Part shown: one piece after another, positions 52,163 to 61,071 of the stretch
Numbering within the stretch: the stretch's first letter is position 1
How the letters are laid out: each line of letters opens with the position of its first letter
Assembly (NCBI GenBank): GCA_023412495.1
Contig: JAEYNP010000061.1
Span: 11,278 to 75,277, forward strand
DNA: 64,000 bases
Origin: Pseudomonadota bacterium
Lineage (GTDB): Bacteria; Desulfobacterota; Desulfobulbia; Desulfobulbales; Desulfocapsaceae
Direction of reading: 5' to 3'
Translations under genes and position numbers: made by a program
The notes under the pieces: model-generated
The model's input: the letters and a program-made list of their open reading frames with translations, nothing else
Told to the model about the DNA's origin: nothing
Databases searched by the model: none

Positions 52163-52434
52163 TTTTTTTCGAGGAACTCCACTTCCATCGTCAGCTGGCC
52201 CACTTTCCGGTGGAGGTGCTCTGTCTCCCGATCATGGTCTTTTTCTTTCTTGGCGTTTTTCTGTTCGAATAGGCTCGGGAGATTCTCCAACATCTCCTTC
52301 TTCCAGTTACCAACCATCACCGGGTGGATTTCAAACTCCGCGGCAATCTCGCTGATCGTCTTGACGCCACGAATCGCCTCTAACGCTACCCTGGCCTTAA
52401 ACTCCGCTGTGTGCTTCCGCCTTTGCTTTTTCAT
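52120..52434 (-). CDS. IS3 transposase OrfA
   Basis: 104 residues. It has a HTH_8-type start MKKQRRKHTAEFKARVALEA with helix-turn-helix VKTISEIAAEFEIHPVMVGNWKKE and a C-terminal leucine-zipper-like helix. It overlaps orfB by 43 bases as in programmed -1 frameshifting. AGGAGG precedes the start. Confidence 0.9.
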   Translation of the reverse strand: MKKQRRKHTAEFKARVALEAIRGVKTISEIAAEFEIHPVMVGNWKKEMLENLPSLFEQKNAKKEKDHDRETEHLHRKVGQLTMEVEFLEKKCKQLGIPVKGHNS

Positions 52435-52485
52435 CGTTCCTCCTGTGGTCGCGATGATACCATGTTGAAGGAACTACTTGCACAC

Positions 52486-53076
52486 CTATAACTTAGCCTG
52501 TGGTCTTAATCCTTGGACCCCTCTCTGATACTCATCGGGGTTATGTTCAGGACCGTAAGGTGGCAGAAAGAAAACCTCGATCTGCTCCTTATGTTTCTCC
52601 AGCCAAGCCGCAACCATCTTGCTATGATGGACTCTCAAATTGTCAAGGATGAGAAAAACCTTCTGACTGACGTCCTTTATCAAGCGGGACATGAATTTGA
52701 TAAGGAGGGCAGATGTCATGGTTTCTCGATACAACATGAATCGGACTTTGCCGGTATTGGTGATCGAGGAGATCATGTTGACGCGGCATTTCTTGGCATT
52801 GAGCCGAATAACCGGCGGTTCCCCCTTTGGCGCGAATCCCTTGGCGTTGTAAGCGGTATTTTGGATGCCGGTCTCGTCGCCCCAGTGAATCTCAGCTTTT
52901 TCTTCCTTGGCTCTGGCGGCAATTGCCGGATATTCCTCACCCAGCCAAGCCTGGACCTTCTTGGAATTTTGCTCGTAGGCCCGTTTCACAGGCTTTTGCG
53001 GAGTGAATCCCCAGCGCTTCAGATAATCGGTAATGGTCCGCATGGGCAGAACCACCCCGAAGACGCGGTCTTTCAT
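52486..53076 (-). pseudogene. IS630-family transposase remnant
   Basis: 196 residues of the DDE domain: HWGDETGIQ (first Asp), FLILDNLRVHHSK (second Asp) and PPYGPEHNPDEY (final acid). The N-terminal DNA-binding domain is absent or out of frame (fragments at 52937-53125), and the C-terminus after NPDEY diverges and stops within 13 residues. The IS3 element begins 50 bases beyond. Confidence 0.85.
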
Positions 53077-53343
53077 GAAAACGCTTCAACGACGACCGAA
53101 TAGAGTGAGAAACTATTTCAAACATCCGTTAATTGCGTATGCTGCATGATTCAGATGTTTAAGCACCGGAGCAATAAAAGGACAGTCCTTAACACCACAA
53201 AAGCAATTCGTGATCGTAAATTTGCTTATTCTCCCCGAAAACCTTTGACGGACGGCGGAGTTAGGTGTGAACGATGTGATTTTCTTGGTTTTTGCGGCAT
53301 GCCAGCGGCGACTAAGATAAAGTATGAGTAATTGCCCCAATCA

Positions 53344-53754
53344 ATGACAGACAATCTAACGCCCGAACAGCGCAGCAACCTTATGGCTGGAATAAAGGGC
53401 AAGGACTCTAAGCCTGAGATATTACTCAGAAAGCTGCTTTGGAAAAGCGGTTACAGATACAGGTTGCACGACACAAATCTTCCGGGGAAACCGGACATTG
53501 TCTTCCCTAGCAGGAAAAAGGCAATCTTCGTCAACGGCTGCTTCTGGCACATGCATAATTGCAACCACTTCAAATGGCCAGAGACAAACATCGATTTCTG
53601 GAAAAGTAAGATTCTTAATAATGTCGAAAGGGATGAAATTAATCAAAAAACCCTCTCTGATCTTGGCTGGGATGTCATAATTGTTTGGGAATGTGAGTTT
53701 AAACGAAAGGATTTGCCCACGCTTTGGAAAAAAATGGATAATTTCTTGAAATAG
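53344..53754 (+). CDS. vsr: Very short patch repair (Vsr) endonuclease
   Basis: 136 residues. Vsr signatures are EQRSNLMAGIKGKDSKPE at the N-terminus, then LPGKPDIVFPSRKKAIFVNG with CFWHMHNC, the catalytic Asp and zinc Cys/His region. The enzyme nicks 5' of the mismatched T in T:G mispairs that arise by deamination of 5-methylcytosine. It is normally paired with a DNA-cytosine methyltransferase; none is present in the window. A start four codons upstream (53332) is possible. Confidence 0.92.
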   Translation: MTDNLTPEQRSNLMAGIKGKDSKPEILLRKLLWKSGYRYRLHDTNLPGKPDIVFPSRKKAIFVNGCFWHMHNCNHFKWPETNIDFWKSKILNNVERDEINQKTLSDLGWDVIIVWECEFKRKDLPTLWKKMDNFLK

Positions 53755-53755
53755 A

Positions 53756-54112
53756 TCAGCTTTTGACTTTACGTACTCTCACCACATGCTGAGTAGACGG
53801 AACATCAATAACAACAGAAAAATTTTCCATTGTAATGTAGTCGCCGGCACTTACCCTCCCGTCCCCATCCATGTCTATGTGAGCTGTGATCGTATAGCTC
53901 CTTCGTGGATCAGCGAGATCTGATTTAAACTCAAAAGGGATACTTTTTGAGGTATCGACGCCAACTGGAAGTGATGGAATTTTGTATTCTGAAATTATGT
54001 GTGCAGGGGCATCAGCTCGACTCACGTCTAATAGTCGTACATATACCTTAGCGCCAGCCAGACTGACGCCTGAATCCTCAAAGTGAAGCTCTCCTCGAAC
54101 AACAACCATCAT
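53756..54112 (-). CDS. YscW/YbaY-like beta-barrel domain protein
   Basis: 118 residues. It matches the YscW/YbaY pattern (PF09619-like): VYVRLLDVSRADAPAHIIS, the IPFEF strand and DPRRSYTITAHIDMDGDGR. Members are usually lipoprotein pilotins or cell-envelope proteins, but no signal peptide or lipobox is seen here. GGAGGT precedes the ATG. It converges on vsr with one base between the stops. Confidence 0.7.
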   Translation of the reverse strand: MMVVVRGELHFEDSGVSLAGAKVYVRLLDVSRADAPAHIISEYKIPSLPVGVDTSKSIPFEFKSDLADPRRSYTITAHIDMDGDGRVSAGDYITMENFSVVIDVPSTQHVVRVRKVKS

Positions 54113-54263
54113 GGTTCACCTCCGATCGAGGATTTAGCAGGCTGTTGAATCGCTTCATAATCGAGAGGGGAAGCGCAGGGAACCAAACCAGCCTTTGACT
54201 TTTCATTTCCCAAAAAGGCGTTTTGAATTAATTATCTCTTCAACAACCTGCTAATAGTTCTTA

Positions 54264-55766
54264 TCAAGGTCTATATTGATGGACAGGGATCGTCCCTTCC
54301 TCTGCACAGGTTGCAGTTGAGAAGTTACAAGTAAGGTTGTGCTTGTTTTTAAAAGCGTAAACGGTTTCAGGGCCAACCATTGAAGGCGTGAACGATTGTG
54401 CCTGTATCAATTCCGGAACGAATGGAACTAGTTCGGGAGCGTTTTCCCCGCTAACCGAACCAAATGCAAAGGAGGTTTTGGGTTGGTCGCTAGCCTGGGC
54501 AGGAGGAAGTGCGTATACGTAACACTGGATGCCCTCAAAGACATATCCGTGCCTGCCGTTACCTAGCTCATCCCAAGAAGTCGTATAGAAGTGATCTCCA
54601 ATTCCTGAATTCCAATAACGATATAGCGGAATCATTCCAGGTTGTTGTGTAGCGCATGCATATCCTTCTATATCCTCTAATACCCAGCCATGTCGGCCCG
54701 CACCCAACTCATTCCAGTTCGTCGTATAGAAGTGGTGACGGGCATTTCCATTCCAGTATCTGTACAGTGGGGTTGAGCCGGTTGCTGCATTTTGAAAAAC
54801 GTAACACTGCACCCCTTCATATGCATATCCGTGTCTACCCGCACCCAGTTCTGCCCAAGATGTGGTATAAAAATGATTTCCAATTTGTGCGTTCCAGTAC
54901 CTAAACAGACGCGTGGTCTGTGGCGGCGGTTGAAGCTGGGGATAGAGTGCCCGAACGGCTGCTACATCATTAGCACTGAGTGCATTACGTTGTCCAATCT
55001 GCTGTCCCCCAAGCGTCACAATGGTGGCCTTACCGTTACTTGAAAACGCAAATGCACCATAGTGCATGATAGAATCGAAATCGTACGGCCCAATGTCATC
55101 GCCATCCGCAATGTGCTGGTTGAAATTATGTTCCATTCCTTGAATGATGTTCTGCCACTGAATTCGGACGTTAACATCGCGGTCCTCCCGGCTTTGTTCA
55201 TGCCAGAGCCCGACAGCGTGTCCGATTTCATGAACAGTGGCACCAAACCCACAACCTGCCCCAATGGAGATTTCCTGCATTCCGCCTCGCATTCCTACAA
55301 ATGACCAACAGCCATTTCCAGCAATGAATCTGACGAAATTTGGAAACTGATTGGTGTTGACTCCGGTACGCTGCACAAACCTGATATTGGTATTTTGTTC
55401 CCAATGAGCAATCGCATTGGTTATAGTAGTGCGTGTCTGGTTGGGTACCCCACCGTCTATTTCAAACGGAACCAGACCATTTGACCAACGATATTCCTCT
55501 CCTGTGATTCCGATACCGTAGGCGATACCTCGGGCCGACAACATTCCAACATCCATTTGTGGAACTTGCCTAGCAATATCATCCGCGTTTCCGAGACAGA
55601 TATCGCCTTCGAATATGGCCAAGCCATCGATTGCCGAGTACGTGACCTCTTTGAAATTAAATGTTCCCCCCTTTATGTATCCTTTTCTAACGTCGTCTGA
55701 AGACCGAAACCATTCCCTTTTCTCCTCCAGTTCCCTGTCAGTTTCACCATTACCTTTATCAACCAT
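54264..55766 (-). CDS. Astacin-type zinc metalloprotease with three C-terminal repeats
   Basis: 500 residues. The M12A signature HEIGHAVGLWHEQSREDRD (~180-198) holds three zinc His and the catalytic Glu, and SIMHYG (~229) is the Met-turn with the Tyr ligand. The N-terminal region contains a propeptide-like IDGLAIFEGDICLG. Three repeats of about 45 residues (~287-425) follow, each with RYWN...HFYTT.W.ELG.GRHG, matching the DUF5648-type carbohydrate-binding-like module. There is no classical signal peptide, so export would need another route. GGAGG precedes the ATG. It lies in the accessory island; the 151 bases to the YscW-like gene are empty. Confidence 0.88.
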   Translation of the reverse strand: MVDKGNGETDRELEEKREWFRSSDDVRKGYIKGGTFNFKEVTYSAIDGLAIFEGDICLGNADDIARQVPQMDVGMLSARGIAYGIGITGEEYRWSNGLVPFEIDGGVPNQTRTTITNAIAHWEQNTNIRFVQRTGVNTNQFPNFVRFIAGNGCWSFVGMRGGMQEISIGAGCGFGATVHEIGHAVGLWHEQSREDRDVNVRIQWQNIIQGMEHNFNQHIADGDDIGPYDFDSIMHYGAFAFSSNGKATIVTLGGQQIGQRNALSANDVAAVRALYPQLQPPPQTTRLFRYWNAQIGNHFYTTSWAELGAGRHGYAYEGVQCYVFQNAATGSTPLYRYWNGNARHHFYTTNWNELGAGRHGWVLEDIEGYACATQQPGMIPLYRYWNSGIGDHFYTTSWDELGNGRHGYVFEGIQCYVYALPPAQASDQPKTSFAFGSVSGENAPELVPFVPELIQAQSFTPSMVGPETVYAFKNKHNLTCNFSTATCAEEGTIPVHQYRP

Positions 55767-55954
55767 TCCTATCCTCCATTTTTAGTTTGTGAGATCTCTA
55801 ACATGTAATTATCTACATGTGTACCATGAACTTGGGTACTTGCTAAATTTAGATAATGAATAGATGCTAAAATCATAGATGTACGACTGACAGCGTAGTG
55901 ACGTCACAATTATAAAAATCCACTTGAGGTTTAACACCAACTTATATTCATTTA

Positions 55955-57005
55955 TGGGGCTATGCACTTGACTCCACCACCCACTACATGTAGTGTAGTG
56001 GGTTATGGAAGATTATCCCCGAACAATCACAGAGTTTAAAACGCGGTTCAGCACAGAAAATGCCTGTTTCCAATACATTGAGTCTCTTCGGTGGCCGGAT
56101 GGGTTTAAGTGCCCGAACTGTGCTCACAATGAAGCGTGGCAGACAAAACGTGGTCTTTATCAGTGTAAGAAGTGTCGACGACAGACATCTATAACCGCTG
56201 GAACAATTTTTAATGATAGCAGAAAGCCCATGACCCTGTGGTTCGAGGCAATGTGGCATATTACGAGCCAGAAATTTGGTGCTAATGCTCTGGGCCTCCA
56301 GAGGGTCCTTTCTCTTGGCAGCTATCATACTGCTTGGAAATGGCTGCATAAGCTTAGGCGCGTCATGGTTCGACCCGATCGTGAAAAGCTGTGTGGTATC
56401 GTTGAAGTAGATGAGACATTTATTGGGGGAGAAAGACCAGGAAAACGTGGTCGCGGCGCTGAAAATAAAACGCTCGTACTCATAGCCGTTGAAGATACAT
56501 CCAGCACCGCAGACATGGGGAAAGGGATAGGTCGGATCCGTCTCGGACGTATAGATGACGCCTCTTCCGGTAGCCTCATTGAATTTATCAAGACTCATGT
56601 CACTCCTGGCTCCACAATTCGAACTGATGGATGGCTTGGCTATGAACCCGTGGTAAAACTGGTTATAAACACCTTGTTGCCAATTCAAAAAATCTTACCA
56701 TCGCGCATTTGGTTGCATCTCTTTTGAAGCGTTGGCTCTTGGGTACGTATCAAGGCGCAGTTTCCCATAATCATTTAGATTATTATTTGGACGAGTATAC
56801 TTTTCGTTTCAATAGACGAAAATCAGCTTCACGCGGCAAACTTTTCTATCGACTGGTTCAGCAAGCGGTAATAGCTAACCCAGTCCTGGGAAGCGATATT
56901 GCCGGAGGGCACCGCCAAAAGACTGGCAACGAGATTCACGATCCTCCGCTCTTTTAACCCGACCCACTATATATTGTATGTGGTGGAGTCGAGTGCATAG
57001 CCCCG
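55955..57005 (+). mobile_element. IS1595-family insertion sequence with 8-bp target duplication
   Basis: Inverted ends: the left GGGGCTATGCACTTGACTCC plus ACCAC at 55956-55980 matches the complement of the right end at 56981-57004 with one difference. Identical TTCATTTA flanks lie at 55947-55954 and 57006-57013. Length 1051 bases. The transposase inside is broken. Confidence 0.9.
56005..56957 (+). pseudogene. IS1595 transposase, frameshifted
   Basis: The first part (56005 to ~56690) has the N-terminal zinc ribbon CPNC..CKKCRRQ, then VEVDETFIGGERPGKRG with the first Asp, and IRTDGWLGY with the second. It then loses frame. The C-terminal part with SLLKRWLLGTYQGAVS and HLDYYLDEYTFRFNRR is in another frame from ~56709, with about 20 usual residues missing at the join. 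Confidence 0.88.
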
Positions 57006-57013
57006 TTCATTTA

Positions 57014-57537
57014 TTTTGTGTGTCAATGAAAATTAACTACAATGTTATGATTTCCAAACAATGTTTAAGTGCAATATTTACGTCACTGCTGCAACCTGTG
57101 GTAACCCAAAGAAATAAAGGCTCGCTGTCCATCAAGACATCCACCAGTCAAGATCAGTTGTACGTTGATTCCACTGTAATATCAGCAAGCCATCTTAGCC
57201 AGTACAACATCAGACTCATTGGAGAGTCGTTTCTGATAAACCGGTCAACCTGTCCATCTATAACTGCCAGAATTTGTTGTTCGAATGCTGATAGATCCCC
57301 AGGTATAGTTTCATTGGCACATCCTTGTGATAGTTTGGTAGAATTCCTAAGTATAAAAGGAATATTCCAATGATTTACTTAGGGAAGTTACTTTTAGTTT
57401 ATCAAATATTGATTTTAAAATTCAAGATTTGACCCCACTGGTCCAAAGCTCGTCATAATGGGCTAAGTCGCACCAGGACGTATACATCTCATACCCCCTT
57501 TGCATCTTGAAGATAAGGGTACTGTTCTCACCTTCTA
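57014..57537. other. Gene-free stretch
   Basis: 524 bases between the IS1595 element and the ssb remnant. I see no gene, RNA or repeat; the ORF at 56978-57373 starts inside the IS end and resembles nothing. Confidence 0.5.
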
Positions 57538-57897
57538 TCAGAACGGCACGTCTTTACTTATACCGCCACCGCCATAGCCGAAGGGCTCAGGATGCAAGAA
57601 AGGCTGTCCGTACCCTCCCTCAGAAGATCCGCTATCAGGTCGAGGGGAAAGATTCTGCACGGCAGAAGCGACGATCTCTGTGACGTACCGATCTACATCA
57701 TTCTTGTCCTTCCACTTCCGGGTTTGAAGCCAGCCCTCGACATAAACCATTGTTCCCTTTAGAAAGGTACTTCCCACAAAATTCCGCGGATGAACCCCAT
57801 ACCTGGACCCGATGCCATTCGGTTTCGTCCTGCAGGTTGCCGTCGTGATCCTTCCACTTTCTGCTGGTGGCAACGCTGAGATTGGCTATTGCGGATC
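57538..57897 (-). pseudogene. ssb: Single-stranded DNA-binding protein remnant
   Basis: The minus-strand translation in two frames gives the OB-fold of SSB: ANLSVATSRKWKDHDGN, ETEWHRVQVWG, then after a frameshift near 57755 GTMVYVEGWLQTRKWKDK and VDRYVTEIVA, ending in SKDVPF like the SSB acidic tip. The first ~25 residues are missing; the sequence joins directly to an ATPase gene upstream. Confidence 0.8.
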
Positions 57898-58754
57898 GAC
57901 TGCAAGGCGGTATCGTTGAGGGACAACCTCTCAGCCAGTTCCGCCGCACCGCCGCCGGCATCGATCCGCGCTATCTCGGCCTGCTTGGCGCCGAGTTGTT
58001 CCCGGAGCTTGGTGAGGGTGGCTATGATCACCGGGGCGTTGGTGGATTTCAGCTCGGGCATCGCCCGGCTCTGCTCATCAATCCGGGCCGGGATTTCCTT
58101 GATCTCCTCGTTGATCTTTTTCCGGCGCTCGGCAAGGACCTTCTTGTGCTCATCGCAAGTTCTGCCGGCCAGGATCTTTGGAAGAGCTGAAAGCCCAAAA
58201 TTAGCGGCGATGACTTCCTTGTCGGTGAAGGTCCGGCACACCTCCATCACCATTTCCCGCTGTTTTGCCCACGGCAGTTTCTCAGCGAAGAAAGAGGGTG
58301 AGGTGAGAATCTGGAACAATTATTCCCTGGTGGCGAACCGGGAGACTGCTTCTTTGTACTCCCGCTGAGACTTCGGCGCTCCGTTCATATAATGGTCGGT
58401 TTTGTGCCCGGTAAGCTCTGCCGTCAGTGATCCGCGCTTCTTGGTGTAATCTTCCCGGAAAACTTTTTTGAAGGTGACTTGGGTGTCTCCGTTGTCGAAA
58501 ACTCCCTCCACCTCATGGTCGATTCCGGGAATGGCGACACCATTCTCATCCAAGGTCTTGATTTCGAATTTGGCGCTGTTGTTGCTGTCCTTATCAAAAA
58601 AGAGCCAGGAAACCGCGTCCATAATCGTCGTCTTCCCGGTCCCATTGTCACCGTATATGGTGGCGTCCTCGCCGTCGGGGACGAATGTCACATCCTTCGC
58701 CCCCTTGAAATACCTCATGCTCAAACGTATGAGCCGCAAACCCTTCTTCATCAA
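57898..58754 (-). pseudogene. AAA/SMC-type phage ATPase, interrupted and truncated
   Basis: The N-terminus has Walker A GDNGTGKTTIMDAVSWL (~35), as in RecF/SbcC-like phage recombination ATPases. An in-frame TAA at 58320-58322 splits it (RFATRE-stop-LFQILTSPSFFAEKLPW). After the stop, the same frame continues with a coiled coil (ERRKKINEEIKEIPARIDEQ) until ~57898, where it runs into the ssb remnant. The C-terminal ATPase half (Walker B) is gone. An internal deletion probably joined the two genes. Confidence 0.75.
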
Positions 58755-58765
58755 CCCTTCTCCAC

Positions 58766-58993
58766 CTATCTTCGTCTTCTTCTACTGCTAACCTTGATCA
58801 ACTTCTTCCCGCTGTTTCTCCACCAGCTATCGCCTTCATCTATCCTGATAAGGATCTTGTTCCCTGGCTTAATTGCTGGCAGTTCCCCTTTGGCGATCGC
58901 CGCACGTAATGGGTTTGGACTACACATCCAGCGCTTGGCGCCTTCAGGGATGGTCAATGTGGGTGGAAGTTCTGGTAACTGCATCGCTGACAC
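58766..58993 (-). CDS. Small phage DNA-binding-like protein
   Basis: 75 residues. Basic, with a pattern like small excisionase/MerR-type helix-turn-helix proteins (NPLRAAIAKGELPAIKPGNKILI) and an Arg-rich end. It lies upstream of the ATPase remnant on the same strand. Function uncertain. Confidence 0.5.
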   Translation of the reverse strand: MSAMQLPELPPTLTIPEGAKRWMCSPNPLRAAIAKGELPAIKPGNKILIRIDEGDSWWRNSGKKLIKVSSRRRRR

Positions 58994-59048
58994 CTCCTCA
59001 TGCTTAAATGTATGAGCCGCAAACTTTCTTCATCTACCTTCTCTGCAC

Positions 59049-59300
59049 TTATGGCTTTACCCTGTTTTGTGCAATGTAATCGTTTATGTCGGCCGCCAAA
59101 TACATCACCTTGGTCCCACTCTTGATGAACATTGGCCCCTTCCCGGTAGACCGCCAAAATGCCAGAGTTGACACCTCGACACCGAGTGCTTTCGATACCT
59201 GTTCTTGAGTCATTGTCTCAGGAACCATGTTCCTTTTGATTCCAGACAACTCCTCCTGAACAACCTGGCGAAAAAGACGAATCATTTGCTGGTCAGTCAC
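59049..59300 (-). CDS. Excisionase-family helix-turn-helix protein
   Basis: 83 residues. The HTH_17-type motif MTQEQVSKALGVEVSTLAFW is followed by GKGPMFIKSGTKVMYLAADI. Proteins of this kind act as excisionases or small phage regulators. It is divergent from the S24 repressor-like gene, the usual immunity-region arrangement. Confidence 0.7.
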   Translation of the reverse strand: MTDQQMIRLFRQVVQEELSGIKRNMVPETMTQEQVSKALGVEVSTLAFWRSTGKGPMFIKSGTKVMYLAADINDYIAQNRVKP

Positions 59301-59326
59301 TCTTTGCTGATGAGATAAAAAAAATA

Positions 59327-59770
59327 TTGGTGGCCAGCAAAGATGAGCCTATTCCAGAATTCACCTTTATCCCCAAGTACGAAGCCCGTCTCTCAGGCGG
59401 TCACGGTTCTTTCGAAACTTCCGATCAAATAGAGGTCAACCTGGCATTCAGAACTGAGTTTATCAAATCCAAGGGAAACCCGAAAAAAATGGCTCTATTT
59501 GAAATCATGGGCGATTCTATGGAGCCATTCCTGTATGATAGGCATGTCATCCTGGTAGACCTGCAGCAAAACGATCCTCGAATGATTGTGGACGGGAAGG
59601 CCTATGCGTTCAGGGAGGACAACACCATCAAGGTGAAGCGGTTATCCGTCCAGGGCAGAACCTTGCTGGCAACAAGCGAGAACTCCCAGAAGTACCCGCC
59701 GTATGAAATTTTCTATGAGCAGTTTCAGCTTATCGGCCGGGTAATATGGGTTGGGCATGAGGTAAGGTAA
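59327..59770 (+). CDS. S24-type phage repressor peptidase domain, N-terminus missing
   Basis: 147 residues. LexA/CI-like C-terminal domain with catalytic Ser in MGDSMEPFLYD and Lys in TIKVKRLS, and the usual DRHVILVDL strand. The N-terminal helix-turn-helix is absent: the frame is open back to 59240 (SLFADEIKKILVASKDE) but contains no start codon with a ribosome site, and a TGA closes it at 59237. The start given (TTG) is formal. Probably a decayed prophage repressor. Confidence 0.7.
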   Translation: MVASKDEPIPEFTFIPKYEARLSGGHGSFETSDQIEVNLAFRTEFIKSKGNPKKMALFEIMGDSMEPFLYDRHVILVDLQQNDPRMIVDGKAYAFREDNTIKVKRLSVQGRTLLATSENSQKYPPYEIFYEQFQLIGRVIWVGHEVR

Positions 59771-59867
59771 CAGATGGCGAAATACCCAAAAGAGATCTGC
59801 AACTAGATGCCAACCACCTCAGGAATATTTCCTTGCCGCCCTCAATCATATCCTCGATAGCGGAGCG

Positions 59868-60197
59868 ATGAAGCAGAGGGACATTGCGGAAAAAGCTGGA
59901 TCTGCTTCTCAGACCATCAACGCAATAGTCCACGGCCGGAAGGTGGCCGGCCTGCAGAAGCAGGAGGAGATCGCTGTCGCCTGCGGTTATGAGTATGTGG
60001 ATTTTCTACTGCTGGGCAGGCGGTTACTTGGTGGAAAAAATGCGTCTGCTCCGACCGCTCCGACCGACGGAGAGATGTCACACGAATCAGCTCGTATCGC
60101 TGTGACAGCACTGGTTGACCAGATGGTGGCCGCGGAAGAAAAATTGAGTTTTTGGCGTACGGCCATCATTACGGCCGCAAATCTTGACAAGAAATGA
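59868..60197 (+). CDS. XRE-family regulator, possibly 5'-damaged
   Basis: 109 residues from the ATG. Helix-turn-helix MKQRDIAEKAGSASQTINAI is followed by AVACGYEYVDFLLLG. The same frame continues upstream with a fitting extension (EYFLAALNHILDSGA) that has no start codon, so the original 5' end may have been lost by a frameshift. The C-terminal ~20 residues are duplicated as DNA downstream of the toxin-antitoxin genes. Confidence 0.65.
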   Translation: MKQRDIAEKAGSASQTINAIVHGRKVAGLQKQEEIAVACGYEYVDFLLLGRRLLGGKNASAPTAPTDGEMSHESARIAVTALVDQMVAAEEKLSFWRTAIITAANLDKK

Positions 60198-60263
60198 GTT
60201 AAATAGTGCTCTCAGCCATCGCAACCGGACATTGTCTTTTTGTAGCCGAACGATTACAATGTT

Positions 60264-60560
60264 ATGTACACAGTAAAAACCACACCGGAATTCGACAGGT
60301 GGCTTGCAAGGATTAAAGACCGCACGACCAAGCAGCGATTGAATGTCCGTCTGCGCAAAGCGATGCTTGGTAATCTTGGAGACGTGAAGCCAGTCGGTGA
60401 AGGAGTCTATGAAATGCGTGAACATTTCGGGCCGGGCTGGCGCATGTACTATGTACAGCGCGGCGAAGTGGTAATTGTAATGCTTGGCGGTGGAGATAAA
60501 ACAAGCCAAGCGGCCGATATAGCAAAGGCTTTGAAGCTTGCTGCTATTATGGAGGAATGA
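60264..60560 (+). CDS. higB: RelE/HigB-type toxin
   Basis: 98 residues of the phage Gp49-like/HigB addiction-toxin family: VKTTPEFDRWLARIKDR, GDVKPVGEGVYEMREHFGPG with WRMYYVQ, and the C-terminal GGDKTSQAADIAKA. Family members cleave mRNA on the ribosome. The toxin gene comes first, as in higBA systems, and the antitoxin starts two bases after its stop. Confidence 0.9.
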   Translation: MYTVKTTPEFDRWLARIKDRTTKQRLNVRLRKAMLGNLGDVKPVGEGVYEMREHFGPGWRMYYVQRGEVVIVMLGGGDKTSQAADIAKALKLAAIMEE

Positions 60561-60562
60561 AT

Positions 60563-60874
60563 ATGAAAAAAATCCGCGTTGCTGACCTTCCTGACTTTGA
60601 TCCGGCAGAACAACTTAAAGACGAAGAAGACGTTGCCGCTTATCTGACAATTGTGATGGAAGAGAACGACCCTGCGCTGCTCGCCGCTGCGCTTGGGGAT
60701 ATCGCCAGGGCTCGCGGGATGAGCGAAATATCGAAGGCGTCAGGTATTACCCGAGAGGCGCTGTATAAGGCACTCCGGCCAAAATCCAGTCCACGCTTTG
60801 ACACTATACAAAAAGTATGCGCGGCGCTTGGAGTGAAGCTTGAAGCAAAGCCAATACATTCGGCACATGGTTAA
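60563..60874 (+). CDS. higA: HigA-like antitoxin
   Basis: 103 residues of the addiction-module antidote family. The N-terminus is acidic (DFDPAEQLKDEEDVAAYL), followed by helix-turn-helix MSEISKASGITREALYKAL and FDTIQKVCAALGVKL. GGAGG at 60551-60555 is spaced 7 bases from the ATG at 60563, which decides this start over the ATG at 60557. It should bind the toxin and repress the operon. Confidence 0.9.
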   Translation: MKKIRVADLPDFDPAEQLKDEEDVAAYLTIVMEENDPALLAAALGDIARARGMSEISKASGITREALYKALRPKSSPRFDTIQKVCAALGVKLEAKPIHSAHG

Positions 60875-60893
60875 CAGGGGCAATTTGCCCCTG
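60875..60893 (+). terminator. Hairpin directly after higA
   Basis: CAGGGGCAA-T-TTGCCCCTG, a 9-bp perfect inverted repeat starting at the base after the stop codon. The second 57-bp repeat begins where it ends. Confidence 0.6.
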
Positions 60894-60990
60894 GATCAGA
60901 TGGTGGCCGCCGAAGAAAAATTGAGCTTTTAGCGTACAGCCATCATCACGACTCGATAGAGAAATAGTCTTCCGGCAAATATCACTGAAC

Positions 60991-61024
60991 AAAAAAGGCG
61001 GGGCATTAAACCCCGCCTTTTTTG
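60991..61024. terminator. Bidirectional rho-independent terminator
   Basis: Stem GGCGGGG / CCCCGCC with a 7-base loop, flanked by AAAAAA and TTTTTT, so it can work on both strands. Confidence 0.9.
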
Positions 61025-61071
61025 TTGCCTGAGCAACTCCCCCATGACTCCGCCGGAGTTCTTCAGCTTGA

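Larger units (their letters stand above)
51303..52434 (-). mobile_element. IS3-family insertion sequence (damaged)
   Basis: It carries the two overlapping IS3 reading frames on the minus strand (see orfA and orfB). The inner orfA/orfB arrangement is normal, but orfB has a further frameshift, so the element is probably unable to move by itself. Exact ends and target duplication could not be fixed by eye. Confidence 0.85.
60117..60950. repeat. 57-bp direct repeats flanking the toxin-antitoxin pair
   Basis: 60117-60173 and 60894-60950 share 51 of 57 bases (CAGATGGTGGCCGC...GAAGAAAAATTGAG...). The first copy is the 3' part of the XRE gene; the second is a non-coding copy with an in-frame stop. 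Confidence 0.85.

Noticed and set aside
53146..53331. Remnant of a cytosine methyltransferase before vsr
   Set aside because: The short frame shows none of the methyltransferase motifs; no support for a Dcm remnant.
56978..57373. 131-residue ORF at the right end of IS1595
   Set aside because: It starts inside the IS terminal repeat and shows no protein-like pattern or ribosome site.
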